Shown piece after piece: positions 1 to 11,899 of a stretch of DNA of 64,000 bases (position 1 is the stretch's first letter; every line of letters starts with the position of its first letter). The DNA is from Prunus persica. Taxonomy: Eukaryota; Streptophyta; Magnoliopsida; Rosales; Rosaceae. The DNA lies in the NCBI RefSeq assembly GCF_000346465.2, contig NC_034009.1:29051664-29115663 (forward strand), read 5' to 3'. Position numbers and translations under genes: made by a program. The notes under the pieces were generated by a model. That model was not told the DNA's origin and did no database searches. It worked only from the letters and a program-made list of their open reading frames with translations.

Positions 1-2
1 GT

Positions 3-269
3 GATAACACCTCAGCCATTGCTATCACCAAGAATCCGATCTTTCATCAGAAAACCAAACACATAAACTGGAGGTATCACTACATCAAAGAAGCTCTACA
101 ACAGGGTGTAATCAACTTGATTTATTGTCCTACAAAGGAGCAAGTAGCTGACATCTTCACTAAGGCTTTGGCAAGAGAACAATTCTCTTATCTCAAAGAA
201 TTGCTTGGGGTGAAATCAGTTCACAATTTGAAGGGGAGTGTTAATGTGCAAAATGGTAAACTGATTTAG
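3..269 (+). CDS. Ty1-copia polyprotein, C-terminal end (RNase H), partial
   Basis: The window opens inside a copia pol reading frame. Eighty-eight codons run to a TAG at 267-269. They hold the typical RNase H C-terminus: DNTSAIAITKNPIFH, then KHINWRYHYIKEAL, then a QVADIFTKAL motif. The upstream part of the element lies outside the window, so intactness cannot be judged. No stop interrupts the visible part. A purine-rich tract and an LTR follow directly, as expected at the 3' end of a copia element. Confidence 0.9.
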   Translation, partial: DNTSAIAITKNPIFHQKTKHINWRYHYIKEALQQGVINLIYCPTKEQVADIFTKALAREQFSYLKELLGVKSVHNLKGSVNVQNGKLI

Positions 270-595
270 TATGTAATTGCTCGTTTAGTGTTATACTTAG
301 CTCACAGGCTAAGCTGTCTATAATAGTCAAACGGTTTGTTAAGTCTCATAGGACTTAACTGGACAGGTGTCATAATCTTACTAATAGTGTAGTTGGATGG
401 TTGAGATTCAAGCTAGGATTTGTCTAGCTCTCTCTATCTCTCTCTCTCTTCTAACAGTAATATGAGTTGTGAGTGAAACAGCTCGACATACTCCAGCAAA
501 ATACAAACGTTTTACAGAGCATTTTTATTCCCTTCACTTTCTTCTTCAATATACTCAGTCCTCCATTTTTATTAGAAGCTTCTTAAACATTAACA
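239..595 (+). repeat. 3' LTR of the Ty1-copia element
   Basis: The LTR starts TGTTAA right after the polypurine tract GAAGGGGAG (ends at 238) and ends TTAACA, giving perfect 6-bp inverted termini and a length of about 357 bp. It contains a pyrimidine-rich CTCTCT run near 430-450. The bases after it (AAAGC) would be one copy of the target duplication; the other copy lies outside the window. Confidence 0.8.
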
Positions 596-960
596 AAAGC
601 CAACCGAGAGGCATATTGGCAAATTACTGGTAAAAGGATTGTCGTTATAAAAAATAAAAACAAAAACTGTAGAATGTATGTCAATGGATTTTTATTCGAA
701 TTCGATGTAATAAATAGGAGATGGATTGGACTTCTCAATCCGATAATCCAATTACAATCTGAATCCGATAATCTGATTATAAATGGATCCGGATATGGAT
801 TATAGTTAATCTGATTCGATAATAATATGATCCGACTTAGTATGAAGTATTTAGTTTTTATATGCTTTATATTAATATTTTATATGTAGAAATGAGTAAT
901 TTTAGTTTTATATGCACTAAGAATACACTTAAACTAATTTTTATGATAAAATATTAAAAT
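596..960. repeat. AT-rich dispersed repeat with AATCCGATAAT motifs
   Basis: No gene. The stretch holds several copies of an 'aatccgataat / gaatccgat' motif between about 735 and 835. The same motif family returns at 4655-4795, on the far side of the large inverted-repeat element, in the same orientation. This suggests one older repeat split by a later insertion, but its superfamily cannot be named from what is visible. Confidence 0.4.
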
Positions 961-2736
961 TTGATATAAAAACTAGTGTTTGGGTCATTTTGTTGAGAGC
1001 TATAATGCGCTTGTTGGACTATTGGGAAGTGGATCGGGCTCTCTTGCGCCTATGTCTCAATTTGTAGCACCATGCCCCAAAATATCCTAAAATAGTTGAA
1101 GCCTTAGGGAGTGCTTTGATCTTCTTCAATGGCTCTTTTGTACATTGCAAGTTTTTATGAGAAGGTGTTGAGGCCCAAAAAATTCAGGGTTGGGCCCAAA
1201 TGAATTCTCGGCCCGACGCAATTCCTTATTAAGAAAAGACCCGATTTGGAGCACGCGAAAGTTCGTCATTCACGCTTTCACGAGCCACGACCACGTGCTA
1301 TGCCAAATAAATATGCAATTTATCACGCTAAGAATTAAAATGATCCTATAAAAGGCACTAGCTCTACAAGCCCATGCTAATTATTCCGTCAAGCATTATG
1401 TCTCTTTTCAAAGACGATAAAATTCAAGCAAGCCAATCGACATGCCATGCTAAGCAGGAAATCATTATTTCACACCTAGCCATGCTACAAACTTAAGTGG
1501 GCCCAAGCCACGCAAATGCCTGGGGCTTGCTTGAGTGAGTTGTGGTATGGATGGTAACGAGCTTTCATGAGGCCCATTGATGAGCCGAGAAATTGAAGTT
1601 TTGGGCTACTTGGGAGCCCCAAAACTCAAGCCTATTTCTTGAGCCCAAATATATGGGTAAGCATAAAGGAGAGAAAAAAGCCCAATACTCTAGAAGAGAT
1701 AGCCCAATACTTCAGGAAAAATTAGCTCATCATTTCAATAAAAATGGTCCATCACTTAGGAGGTTGGCCCATTCCCTTAATATCCTAACCCACCACCTTA
1801 GGAAGGCCTAAATTGCCCAAGTGGCTTAGAAAATATCCAAAAAATCTCCAACACATGGTTTGAAATGAAACCACGATAAAAAACCAGGAGATGTTTGTAC
1901 ATTCAGGTTGCTGGGAGACTCCAGCACATGGCCAAAGACAAACCGAATGCAAGCCATCAGCAAAACCAAAGGAAATTCGTACGTGTATGAGGAATACCCA
2001 TTGGGCAAAAGCTCAATCCATTCTCCTTTCCTCTGCGAGCTCTAATAGGGAAACCAAGAAGAAAAGCAGGTAGCACCTCATCTCCATGGGGGAGGTCCAA
2101 CCACACAAAAACCTTGGAACCCCAAAGAGCCTGTGACCCATCCGCTCTGGTTAAAGAAATTTCACCAAAAATGAGTGAATAAAAAAAAGCAAAGGAAAAG
2201 TGGGAATGGAGGATTGATTGAATTAGGGTTCTAAGTGCCTATAAAAGGGAGCTTCCTCTACCCAGCAAAAACCATCATCGAGAGTGCGACCAAACTTTGT
2301 CAAGCAACTAGAAAATCACTCAAACCACATCCAGAGAGCAAGCTTCATCTCTCATATCTGAAACCTCTGCAATTTCGTGCCCTATTCCTTAATCTCCTCC
2401 CATTTTCCCTTCTACTAAATTATTCCAAAAGCTTGACAGACTTTTCGTCAAGCTGCTGGAAACTATTCAACACCCATTTTACTCTCATCTCCCTTTTTCT
2501 TCAACAAACCCTCTTAGAATTCATTCCCCCTTGTCTTAAAACCTTTGTTTCTCATAGAAATTCATAGCATTCTCTCTGTTTATGCTAAGCTCATGATGGT
2601 TTTGCTCTCATGCCACAAGCTTCTCATGCTAAGATAAGAATCTACCTGTAAGCAATTGTTGTTTTTGTTGGTGAAGATAACCAGGATGTTTCCTAAGGCT
2701 TCACTACCCTTTTGTAGCATTCTTGGGGCTTGATTT

Positions 2737-3054
2737 TTGAACTCAGTCACAGGGGGTAATGTCACATGTTTCTCTTTTCGGCAGCCCAAGCCCATTCTTC
2801 AAACTGCTAGAATAAAAAGACCCCCACAGAAGGATACAACAGTTGTTGTAAGGACATTGCTTGATGATAGAGTTGAGCAGGCGTTGAAAAGGCTTTGCTT
2901 GAGACACAATGGGACAGGTGCTGGAACAGGTTTTCCAACAGCTGCTACTTGTTTGGATGGGCTTCCTATAGTTATAGAAAGAGTTAGAGATTGTGCATTG
3001 ATGTTGTACAGGCTTGGCATGAGAGCTTGCTTTGGTGAATCAAGATATGGCTAG
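2737..3054 (+). pseudogene. Gene-like exon fragment inside the inverted-repeat element
   Basis: A reading frame of 105 codons lies at the centre of the inverted-repeat element. A good acceptor-like sequence (pyrimidines, then GCAG at about 2781-2784) precedes its convincing part, which reads PKPILQTARIKRPPQK and then a stretch with DDRVEQALKRLCLRH. The composition resembles real protein rather than random sequence. After the stop at 3052-3054 a second coding-like stretch follows in another frame. I do not recognise the family. It may be a captured host-gene fragment or a remnant of the element's own protein. Confidence 0.35.
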
Positions 3055-3448
3055 GCTTGGTATGAGAGGCTTATGGTGTGGGAGCTAAGAGCCCATAAGT
3101 TTAGCAAGAGATAGAGAAAGTTGGAAAGGGAAAAGCTTAGGATTGTAGCTAGACTATATCTTCCGGCAGCTCCAGAATTGCTTCCACAACTTGAATGGAT
3201 TTCTTAAAATAGATTTTGATGCTTGAATCTTAGGATGATGATCTGTAGAAATGCTTGGGTGATGTTTAGGGGTTAGCATGGTGTTCTAAGACAAAAAGAG
3301 CAAAATGGAAGGATTAAGGCTTGAGATTCTGGGTGTTTCTAGCATCTAAAGGATGGGCTTGGCATGCGTTTTCTCACCAAGAATGTGATAACCATGATTT
3401 CAGTTTGGCTTGAGAAGATGGGTGTTTCAGATCTGGAATAGGCCTTTT

Positions 3449-3467
3449 GAGAGAGAGAGAGAGAGAG

Positions 3468-3540
<73 letters not shown>

Positions 3541-3549
3541 GAGTGAGAG
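3449..3549. repeat. Compound (GA)n(GT)n microsatellite
   Basis: A GA run of about 20 bp passes into a GT run of about 60 bp, broken twice by TATGT, then into GTATGTATGTGAGTGAGAGA. Confidence 0.95.
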
Positions 3550-4639
3550 AATTAGAATATGGAAGAACTAGAGCTTGAATCTGGTGCTTCCAGCAATGGG
3601 AGAGTATGTTTGATCCTACTTGGGTTTTTTAGGATAAAGAAGAATGAGATGGAAGGGAAGGTACATGGGCTTAATGTTTCTAGCAATTAGAGAATAAGCT
3701 CGCTCGACTACTTTGGTTGAGTTGAGTCCCCCTTGCTGGGTAGCTCATGACCTCCTTTTATAGGTGTTAGAACTCTTCTTTACCTCAAAAGCCCTAAATG
3801 GTTTCTTCTCAATTGGCTAAGTCTTCTCCTTTCTTTCCCTTCACTTTCTTCAATATGGCCTTTATAAGTGAAATTTCCCAAAAATCAACTGAATCCATGG
3901 CTATTTAGACAAAACATTTTGGTGTCCCAAAACCTTCCTGCAGCTGGACCTTGCAAAGGCTTCCTTTCCAGGCAACACTCCAGCTTGGCTTTCCTTTCTC
4001 TTTTCCTGCGTGAGCTCATAGGGATAAAAATGGGTAAAGTTGATGGTCAAACAGAAAGGTTGAGGCTTATCTCTTTCATCAGCTTAGATATTTATGTAAA
4101 CTAGATTTTAAGGGTTTCAGTTTTAATTGGGCAAGGCTAGTTTGATCTCAAGGAAAAGGGTGCTAGAATTTCTCTCTTACTTACACATGTGTTAGGCTCA
4201 CGAAAGTTTGGTGCTCAAAGCAACCCAAAACCTCTACTTTTGAACCTTTCATGGGCCTTATGAACCCTCGTACTCATCCACATCACAACCCACTCAGCAA
4301 GCCTCAGGCATGTATGTGGCTTGGGCCTACTTAAGTTTGTCTAGTGGTTTGGCACTAAAGGGAGTCATTCAGCGTGACATGTCAATGAGTTAGATAATGC
4401 TTGACCAAGCAGTGGGATAGGTGAGCTCGAGCATGTGACATTGTTAAACTTTACATGTTGGCATGTGAAATTGGTAAACCCGTATCATGGCCTCCCCACG
4501 TACTAAATTGTAGTCTCGCTTGGCATGGTGCGAATATCAAAGCTTGTTGAGGCACTTTGTAGCTATATTTGATGGGCTTCCGCGTCCCTTAGATAAATAC
4601 AATAAAAGACTGTCTACTAATGAAATTTTGTTTTTGTTT

Positions 4640-6870
4640 TTTTTTGTATATCACAAAATAAATCCGATAATAATCTGATCCAATCTGAATCTTATGCGTA
4701 ACGGATATGGATTGATAGGTGCAATCCGATAATCCGTTATAAATGAATTCGAATTTGAATTAAGTATATCCGATCTGAATCCGACCCGTTTACATGTCTA
4801 GCAATGGGCAAAAGGCCCAACAACACACATGATAAAGCCCAGGGTGTCAAATTTGGACCTGTATTGCCTTTTTTGGGTCATTGGGCTTTTCTGTTTACAG
4901 TAAAACTAAGAGTGTCAGTTTTGGGCCTTGAAATTTAGGCTGATTCATCTTAAGAAAACAAGCAGCCCAAACTCGACACTGAGACGGGAAATTCCCCATC
5001 ACAACATGGGACTATAAGCTCGGTCGATGTGAATTAGGAAGGGTTGGTCGATGAAATATGAACCGAAGACTAAATCTTGATATACCTTAGTACAATACAT
5101 TTTTGTTATAGGAGAAGGCAAATTGTCAAATTGAGATGGAAGAGGAGAAACAGAAATCTAGCCTAATTTCTAAATTAAGGTTAGGGTTAGAGGCGTGATC
5201 CAAAGCTGACATAGGAAAGACGTGGAAGAAGAAAGGGCGAAAAAGACAAAAGATGAAATAGATTATAAACCATTCCGTAAAAATTTCTAAATTGAGTAGT
5301 AGGAGATTTCTAGAACTGAAATTGAAGATAGGAAACAATTGGAAAATAGGAAAGGAAAGAATTAGAATTGAAGATACATGGTGAGAATGTGCCCAAGCCA
5401 ATTAAGACATGGCACCAACCTGGACTCATCGCTAAAATCTTGGGACACATCCTCACAAAAAAGCTTTAACTATGAAAAGCCAATGCCAATTCAGTCTCAG
5501 GCACTGCCTATAAATGATGAGCGGTAGAGAAACTGCATTGGCATTGGCATTGGCAAAACTGGCTCAGGCAAGACCCTTTTATGAGATGAAGAAGATAGAT
5601 GGAGAGCAGCATAGAAGACATCAAAATCAGACATGAACATGACTTCCTGGTGGAGCTCAGCAAGGCAGATATCATGTTATCAAGTTATGTGTCTGAGAAC
5701 TTGTTTCCAACTTTGTGCTCAACTTAATCTGACCCTCTTAGTTCCTGGTTTATTGAATGATTCTAGTTAACTTATATTTTGTCTTTTTGATCTTTTTGTC
5801 TTCTTCTTTTTTACACAAACAGTACTGAGAGAGGGGTTATTCGAGTGCTCAAACACTATGTATTCGAACACTGGACTTCAGGTACAGGGGTAACTGTTCT
5901 TAATCACTTGAGCTTTGAACTTTAATCTTCAACTTGCATGAGAACCTATTTTGTTTCTAATCATGGATTAAGCTTGATTTATAATTGTCATTTAGGAAGT
6001 CATTTTATTTTGACTAAATGTTGGATTCATTTTAATTACTATGTGAATTGTTATGAATTTGTCTTGCTTTGCCCAATGTTCTACCCCCCTTTTGATCTTC
6101 TTTTCTTTCTTTGTTTATCATTTCCACCGGGGGGAGATGTTATTGGGCCTATGCTCATTGCAAAGCTGTCCAAGCGATGTGCTTCAGCTATGTTGTTCAA
6201 CAGAACAAAATCTAATGGTAATGAGACTCAATTTCTCATACCATTAAAAGTTGGCATGACATGAGTGAGAGCTTGCTTTAAATTGAGCTCATCACAGACA
6301 TTAAATCTTGCAGAATGCAGAGCTCAGTATGGACAGCGCTCTCCACCCCCATCAGCTGCTAGCTTTTGGGTGTGCCAAAGCAAATATTTTTGCACAGGTG
6401 AATAATGGCACATATCCAAATTCATTTTTCCTTTTAACTAAATTCTTCCTACAATACTCTTTTTTTTTTTTCTTCAAATAACCTTCTTCTTCCAGATGTC
6501 ATTCGGCAAACCATAGCTACCATTTCTATAATGAAGGAAGGAAACAGATAACTATAACATTTGTGAGTTTTATATACTCTCTTCTCTTCATTAAAGAACC
6601 AACAGAAACAGATGTCCTTCTAATAGCCGAACCAAATTGGAAAGTGTAAAGCCAAAACTGAGAGTCAAATAACAAATAGGAAAGACAAAGAGTAAATCTA
6701 AACAAAGCAAGGAAACAAAATCAAGTTCTGTTGTCATCTCTGGGCGGACTATGATGTGAAGGACATCTCATTGGAAGAATTTGAATATGGCATCTCATCA
6801 GCGGCAAAGCCAGGAGATAAGATATCCTCAGTATGTAGTTTGGGAGCTACAGCCAGATAAAAAAGCAATA
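4640..6870. other. Gene-poor region upstream of the P450 cluster
   Basis: No convincing gene. 4655-4795 holds the second block of AATCCGATAAT-type repeats. 5540-5575 has a short GCATTG(G) triplication. The end of the region (about 6065-6860) is clearly related to the region upstream of P450 copy 2 (about 9830-10080): both share TTCTACCCCC(C)TTTTGATxTxCTTTTCTTT and a later ACCAAATTG(G)AAA block, so this is the upstream part of the tandem duplication unit. At 6125-6140 a GGGGGGAGA tract followed by TGTTATTGGG looks like a polypurine tract plus LTR start, but no matching end was found. Confidence 0.5.
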
Positions 6871-6877
6871 CAAAAAA

Positions 6878-9492
6878 ATGAGTAGTTTGGGAGGCCCAGT
6901 GGTCATTGTATCTAGCTTTCTGTGTCTGTTTGTTCTCTTAGCTCTCATCAAGGCCCTTCACAAAGTATGGTGGACTCCGAGGCATATACAGAATCTGATG
7001 GCTTTGCAGGGAATCAAAGGGCCTTCTTACAGACTTATCCATGGAAACACCAAAGAAATCTTCAACATGAAAATGGAAACTATGGGCAGTCCCAGAAATT
7101 TATCAGATGACGTGTTATCTGCAGTTCAACCTCATATTCGCTCATGGACCAAGATATATGGTATTTACAAGCTCTTCACTAACTATGGCTTCTAAATCTT
7201 AGTTGCAAAACAAATTTGGTCATTTTTTATGCAATTACAGGGAAGAATTATCTTCAGTGGCATGGTTCTCAAGCTCAGTTGGTCATAATGGAACCCCAGT
7301 TGTGCAAAGAGATACTAAGTAACAAAGATGGAGCTTATCCGAAAAGAGAGCCCGAAGGCTATGTCAAGAAGCTAGTAGGAGATAGTATGGGGACAACAAA
7401 CCAAGCTGACAAATGGTCAAAAGTGAGAAAGCTGGCCAACCAGGCCTTTCATGGAGAGAGCTTAAAAGTAAGTTCATACAGTTACTGTTAACTATTTCGA
7501 AGAGTTCTATAATATGAACGGGAAACTAAGAAAATATCATAAATTGAAGGTAAATTTTCTAATAGCAAGATGGTATTGTTTTACTAGAGTATGATCCCGG
7601 CAATGATAGCTAGTGCTGAGACAATGCTAGATGGGTGGAAAAATCATGAAGGAAAAGAGATTGAGGTTTATGAACAATTTAGGTTGTTCACTTCAGAAGT
7701 GATTTCCAGGACAGCATTTAGCAGCAGCTACTTAGAAGGGAAGAGTTTTTTTGACAATTTGATGAAGTTATCCTTCTTATTAGTCAAAAATTCTTTCAAA
7801 GTCAGATTTCCCGGCATCAGGTATCTTGCTGTTAACTGAATTAATCTCAAATTGGGGAATAATCATATGAACCATCAATTGACCAAAAAAAAATCATATG
7901 AACCACATCATCTTTATCTATGTTCATTCCAACTTGAAAGAAGGTTCTGAATAATAGATCTTTCTTAATTAGTTGTTGAATCGCTATTTGATTGATCAAA
8001 GTATGAAATTGTGAACCCTCATTACTGATGGAATACAACTTATCTGTAGACCAATCAGATGACTATTTCCATTGGCTAGAGTCCAGTACTTGATTACTTA
8101 GGAGTAGTGTGAGATGCAAGTCTCATGCCCGGTTTTGAATGAGAGAAAGAAGTAAGGAATCCTCTTTTCGACTCTGAATCTACCACTCCAGTTGTACTAG
8201 ATATTTTCAAATCATGTAATATCTAGCTATACATTCCGTACCTTGCTAAAGAAGTAAAGAAACAATCCATGTTAGCAACTACACATTGCCTAACCAATTC
8301 CCTCTCAATATGTTCCTAAAAAAATCCTATTTATTCCTGCATGTGTTTCCTTCCACTAACAATCAAATTGATCTCAGTATAGCTACCACATATGAAATTG
8401 ATCACATGTTCAATTTAATTTTTTTTAGTTGAACTCAGCTACTTCTGAGGCATTAGGCTAGTTGTGCAGAGAACTAATCTTCTTTTTTTTCTTTTTCCCC
8501 ATCTTCCAATCTGCTGTACAACAGATAAAACTATTCTCAATTCTTTGGAAATAATTCGTCTGCTGTCACTTCTTATGCATAATCTCATTCCATATTGCAG
8601 TAAGATTTTTAAATCCAGTGATGACATAGAATCAGAGAAGCTTGACAAAGCAATGCGCGACTTCATCATAGCGATTGTTAAGAAAAGAGAAAAGGCTGCA
8701 ACGACTGGAGAAGAAAACAAATTTGGGAATGATTATCTTGGATTACTTTTGAAGGCTCACCTTGATACCAATGATTTGGTTGATGAATGCAAGACGTTTT
8801 ACTTTGCTGGACAAGAAACCAGTAATGGTTTGCTTGCTTGGATTATCTTTCTTCTGGCACTTCATACAGATTGGCAAGAGGAAGCAAGAAAGGAGGTCCT
8901 ACAATTATTTGGCAAACAAAATCCAACACACGATGACATTTCGAAGCTGAAGACAGTAAGACATTCATGAACTCTACCTATTTCTTTTCTAAGTGGCAGA
9001 AATGTTTTGAATAGAGTTTGGAATTTTCTGTTCTTTTCAAATCAATTGTCCATTTTCATGCAGATGAGCATGATCATCAATGAGTCTCTGAGGTTATACC
9101 CTTCTGTTCTTTCCATTGATAGGAAAGTTACAAGGGAAGTTAAACTGGGAAGGCTCGTTGTTCCTGCTAATGTTGAATTGCTCATCTCATGTCTAGCACT
9201 TCACCATGAGCCTGAGTTCTGGGGGGATGACGTGCACCTTTTTAAACCAGATCGATTCTCGGAAGGTGTTGCTAAAGCTACAAATAATAACATAGCCGCA
9301 TTCTTACCCTTTGGAATGGGACCTCGAACTTGCGTGGGTTTCAACTTTGCAACCATTGAAGCAAAGATTGCTCTGTCAATGATTCTACAACGCTACCAGT
9401 TCACCCTTTCCCCCGGTTATGTCCATTCACCCGTTGATTATCTAACAATTCGTCCACAACATGGAGTTCAAGTGATGCTACACAAACTGTAA
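6878..9492 (+). CDS. CYP749A: Cytochrome P450, CYP749A-type (CYP72 clan), copy 1
   Basis: Five exons: 6878-7160, 7241-7467, 7588-7820, 8601-8955 and 9064-9492. All junctions are GT-AG and in phase, giving 508 residues. Visible are an N-terminal membrane anchor (about 7-27) followed by the KVWWTP linker, the I-helix AGQETS (about 317-322), the ExxR motif ESLR (373-376), KPDRF, and the haem loop PFGMGPRTCVG with Cys about 456. The protein is an ER-bound monooxygenase; the CYP72 clan oxidises terpenoids, hormones and other specialised metabolites, and the substrate here is unknown. Oddities: compared with both neighbours it lacks 8 residues just before DLVDECKTFYF, and intron 3 is 780 bp against 140-177 bp in the paralogues because of inserted plastid DNA. 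The CYP749A assignment rests on remembered family resemblance; membership of the CYP72 clan is firmer. Confidence 0.88.
7900..8195 (+). other. ndhB: Nuclear insertion of plastid DNA: ndhB intron 3' part plus start of exon 2
   Basis: Inside intron 3 of P450 copy 1. The stretch matches my memory of the plastid ndhB group II intron. It includes the domain V hairpin around 8102-8135 (TGTGAGATGCAAGTCTCATG) and the intron tail AATGAGAGAAAGAAG. The intron end lies near 8178, followed by about 16 bases of ndhB exon 2 (TCTACCACTCCAGTTG). Similarity seems to stop abruptly near 8195. It is a nuclear plastid-DNA fragment (NUPT) and non-functional here. The left border is approximate. Confidence 0.75.
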
Positions 9493-10461
9493 CCTGCAAA
9501 GACGAGAACTAGGAATAGATCAGGCACTTGGTGTACGGAAACATTGAAGCCAGTGGATGTGGTACCCTAGTATAAAAGAGTGCAACTGATTTACAGATTG
9601 TCAAAGTAGTAATACACATGTAAGAGAATGGTTCGTCTTAGCAAAGACAAAAGCCTTAACATGTGAAAGAAAAAATAAACTCAGGATGCTTTCAAGCCCA
9701 TCAGGGGATGTAATTGGTTATAGCCAGGTTTGAAGTTTCAATAAAGACTCATGATTGTTCTTATGCTTTCAAGCCCGTCTGGCCCTTACTGTGCCCAAAT
9801 TGTTGTGAAATTTGTCTTGTTTTTGCACAGTTTTCTACCCCCTTTTGATTTGCTTTTCTTTGTTTCCTTCATCATTTTGTTTTTACTACATGTTGGATTG
9901 TTCTTCCAACTATCATTCCGCAAGCTACAACTACCATTCCTATACTTATCAATCACCATTTTCCATTTGTTTTATCTAAAGTAATAACAGTTGTTAGTTG
10001 TTTGTACTCCCTCTTCAATGCCTTCAATAAACAACCCCCCGAAACATATGTTCTACTTATAATACTCAAACCAAATTGAAAACTAACAGGCGGACTACGT
10101 ACTACGATGAGTAAGTTAGATAAGACCAATTGATGTTAAGAGGAAGGTAGACAAATACGATATAATATATGCTACCAAAAGTCTAGGAGGACATAATTAA
10201 ACATTACATGAGGGGAGGATACTATGTTGCCAAAAACAAAGACCCAATTAGCTACGTATGAAAACGTACACCAAGAAGTCTGAATGGGGCCCAAGGTGGC
10301 AACTTCTTCACCACATGCATCCACCCTGATTCATTCATTGTTTTGAATTCATGCTGTACAATATGTGACCTCACAACAAGAGCAAGAAACTTGATAGCAG
10401 ACTGTTGAAATGAGATATTAGATTTAGATAGAGCTAGAGAGGAAAAACTATACGAAAAAAT
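9493..10461. other. Intergenic region between P450 copies 1 and 2
   Basis: 3' flank of copy 1 and promoter region of copy 2. 9830-10080 is a diverged duplicate of the sequence upstream of copy 1, confirming that the duplication unit included upstream DNA. A purine-rich leader precedes the copy 2 ATG at 10462. No other gene is seen. Confidence 0.6.
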
Positions 10462-10580
10462 ATGAGTAGTTTGGGAGGCCTAGTGATCATTCTTTCAAGC
10501 TTTCTCTTTGTGTTTCTTCTTCTCTTAGCTTTCCTCAACATCTTTTACAAACTATGGTGGGCTCCAACTCGCATACAGAA

Positions 10581-11275
10581 TGTGGGAACCTAATTAAATC
10601 AAACCCTAGGTCAAATAATTCCTACCATTTGGGGATTATTTGACCAAATTGGGAGTCAATCAACCTAATTAGGAGTTACTCAGTTTAATTGGGAATTATC
10701 CAATTAAATTGAACGTTACCTAATTAGGTTGAGATTTGATTTGGTTAATTACCACGATCCCCAATTAAATGAGAAGATACCTAATTGAATCGGGATTTGA
10801 TTTGATACCTACCACAATTAGGGATTTGATTTACCCTAATAAATCAAATCCCTAATTAATCAAATCAATCCCAAAAAGGGGAGGAATAATTCCCTTCCTT
10901 CTACGGAATTATTCCTCAGAAACCCTAGCCTCCGAGACTACTATAAAAGCATAGCCACACACAATGGTGGAGGTACGTCAGAATTACTACTAAAATCTCT
11001 GCAGAAAATTCCTCTCAAACCCTAACCACCTCCTCTCTTTCTCTCTTTTAAATAAGGCTCCGGCCGCCCGATTTATATTATAAACACATCCCGTACCCTA
11101 ATTTAGCTATCGTTTCTCTAAAGATCGATTGAACTGACTTAGGCATCGGAGGGCCTTTGGCCAACACCCCCGGGTGTGGTCTTTTACTCCGATCTGTTTC
11201 GCAGGGAGAAAGAGAGGCGGAGAAGACGAAGGAATCTTGGGCGAATATTCTCCCGTGAGATTATTTGCACAAACA
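10581..11275 (+). mobile_element. Solo LTR (695 bp) inserted in exon 1 of P450 copy 2
   Basis: It begins TGTGGGAACC, ends GCACAAACA (TG...CA), and is flanked by a perfect 5-bp target duplication CAGAA (10576-10580 and 11276-11280). It holds a promoter-like ACTATAAAAGC near 10939-10950, and a GGCCTTTGGCC / CCCCGGGTGTGG motif block of the sort seen in plant Ty3-gypsy LTRs. No internal retrotransposon sequence remains, so it arose by LTR-LTR recombination. Orientation is inferred from the TATA box. The Ty3-gypsy placement is an inference. Confidence 0.88.
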
Positions 11276-11899
11276 CAGAAGCTGATGGCTTTGCAGGGAA
11301 TCAAAGGCCCTTCCTACAGACCTATCCATGGAAACACCAAATAAATCTTGAACATGAAAAGGGAAATTATTGGCAGGCCCATGAGTTTATCCCCTGACAT
11401 AAACAAACCCTTTCATTAACAGTGGTTTTTAAAAAGTTTTTGTGGCTAAGAATCTTCGGTCATTTTTAATTTAAATGCAATTGCAGGGATGAATTTCTTC
11501 AGTGGTATGGCTCTCAAGCTCAGTTGGTCATTGTGGAACCTGAGTTGTGCAAAGAGATACTGAATAACAAAGATGGAGCTTTTGCAAAAAGGAAGCCCCA
11601 AAGCTATGTCAAGAAACTTTTAGGAGATGGTCTTGCGACAATCGAAGGTGAAAAATGGGGAAAATTGCGAAAGCTGGCTAACCATGCCTTCCATGCAGAG
11701 AGCTTAAAAGTAAGTCCTTAATGTTATTGGTATATGAATTCTTGCAGGGAGTGCTGTAGTGAATGTTGTATCAATTATCTATGAATGCGAAAATACTAAA
11801 AGATCATGAATTTAAGGTAAATTTTCTAATTCCATGACGGGGTATTGATTTACTAGAGCATGGTTCCAGAAATGGTAGCTAGTGCCGAGACGATGCTAG

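Larger units (their letters stand above)
1320..4440. mobile_element. Large imperfect inverted-repeat element (foldback or MULE-like), borders uncertain
   Basis: Two arms match as reverse complements. About 1488-1580 pairs with about 4235-4335 (shared words include TGGGCC, CAAGCC, CACTTAAGTTTG). About 2140-2290 pairs with about 3720-3880 (both include a CCTATAAAAG word and GCTGGGTAG or its complement). The arms are diverged and interrupted, and at 1990-2050 versus 3965-4040 the similarity is direct instead. The centre carries a gene-like exon and a GA/GT microsatellite. Long arms around captured sequence fit a Pack-MULE or foldback element. Terminal ends and target duplication were not found. 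Confidence 0.5.

Noticed and set aside
6125..6460. Possible LTR start after GGGGGGAGA
   Set aside because: No matching LTR end, primer site or target duplication found.
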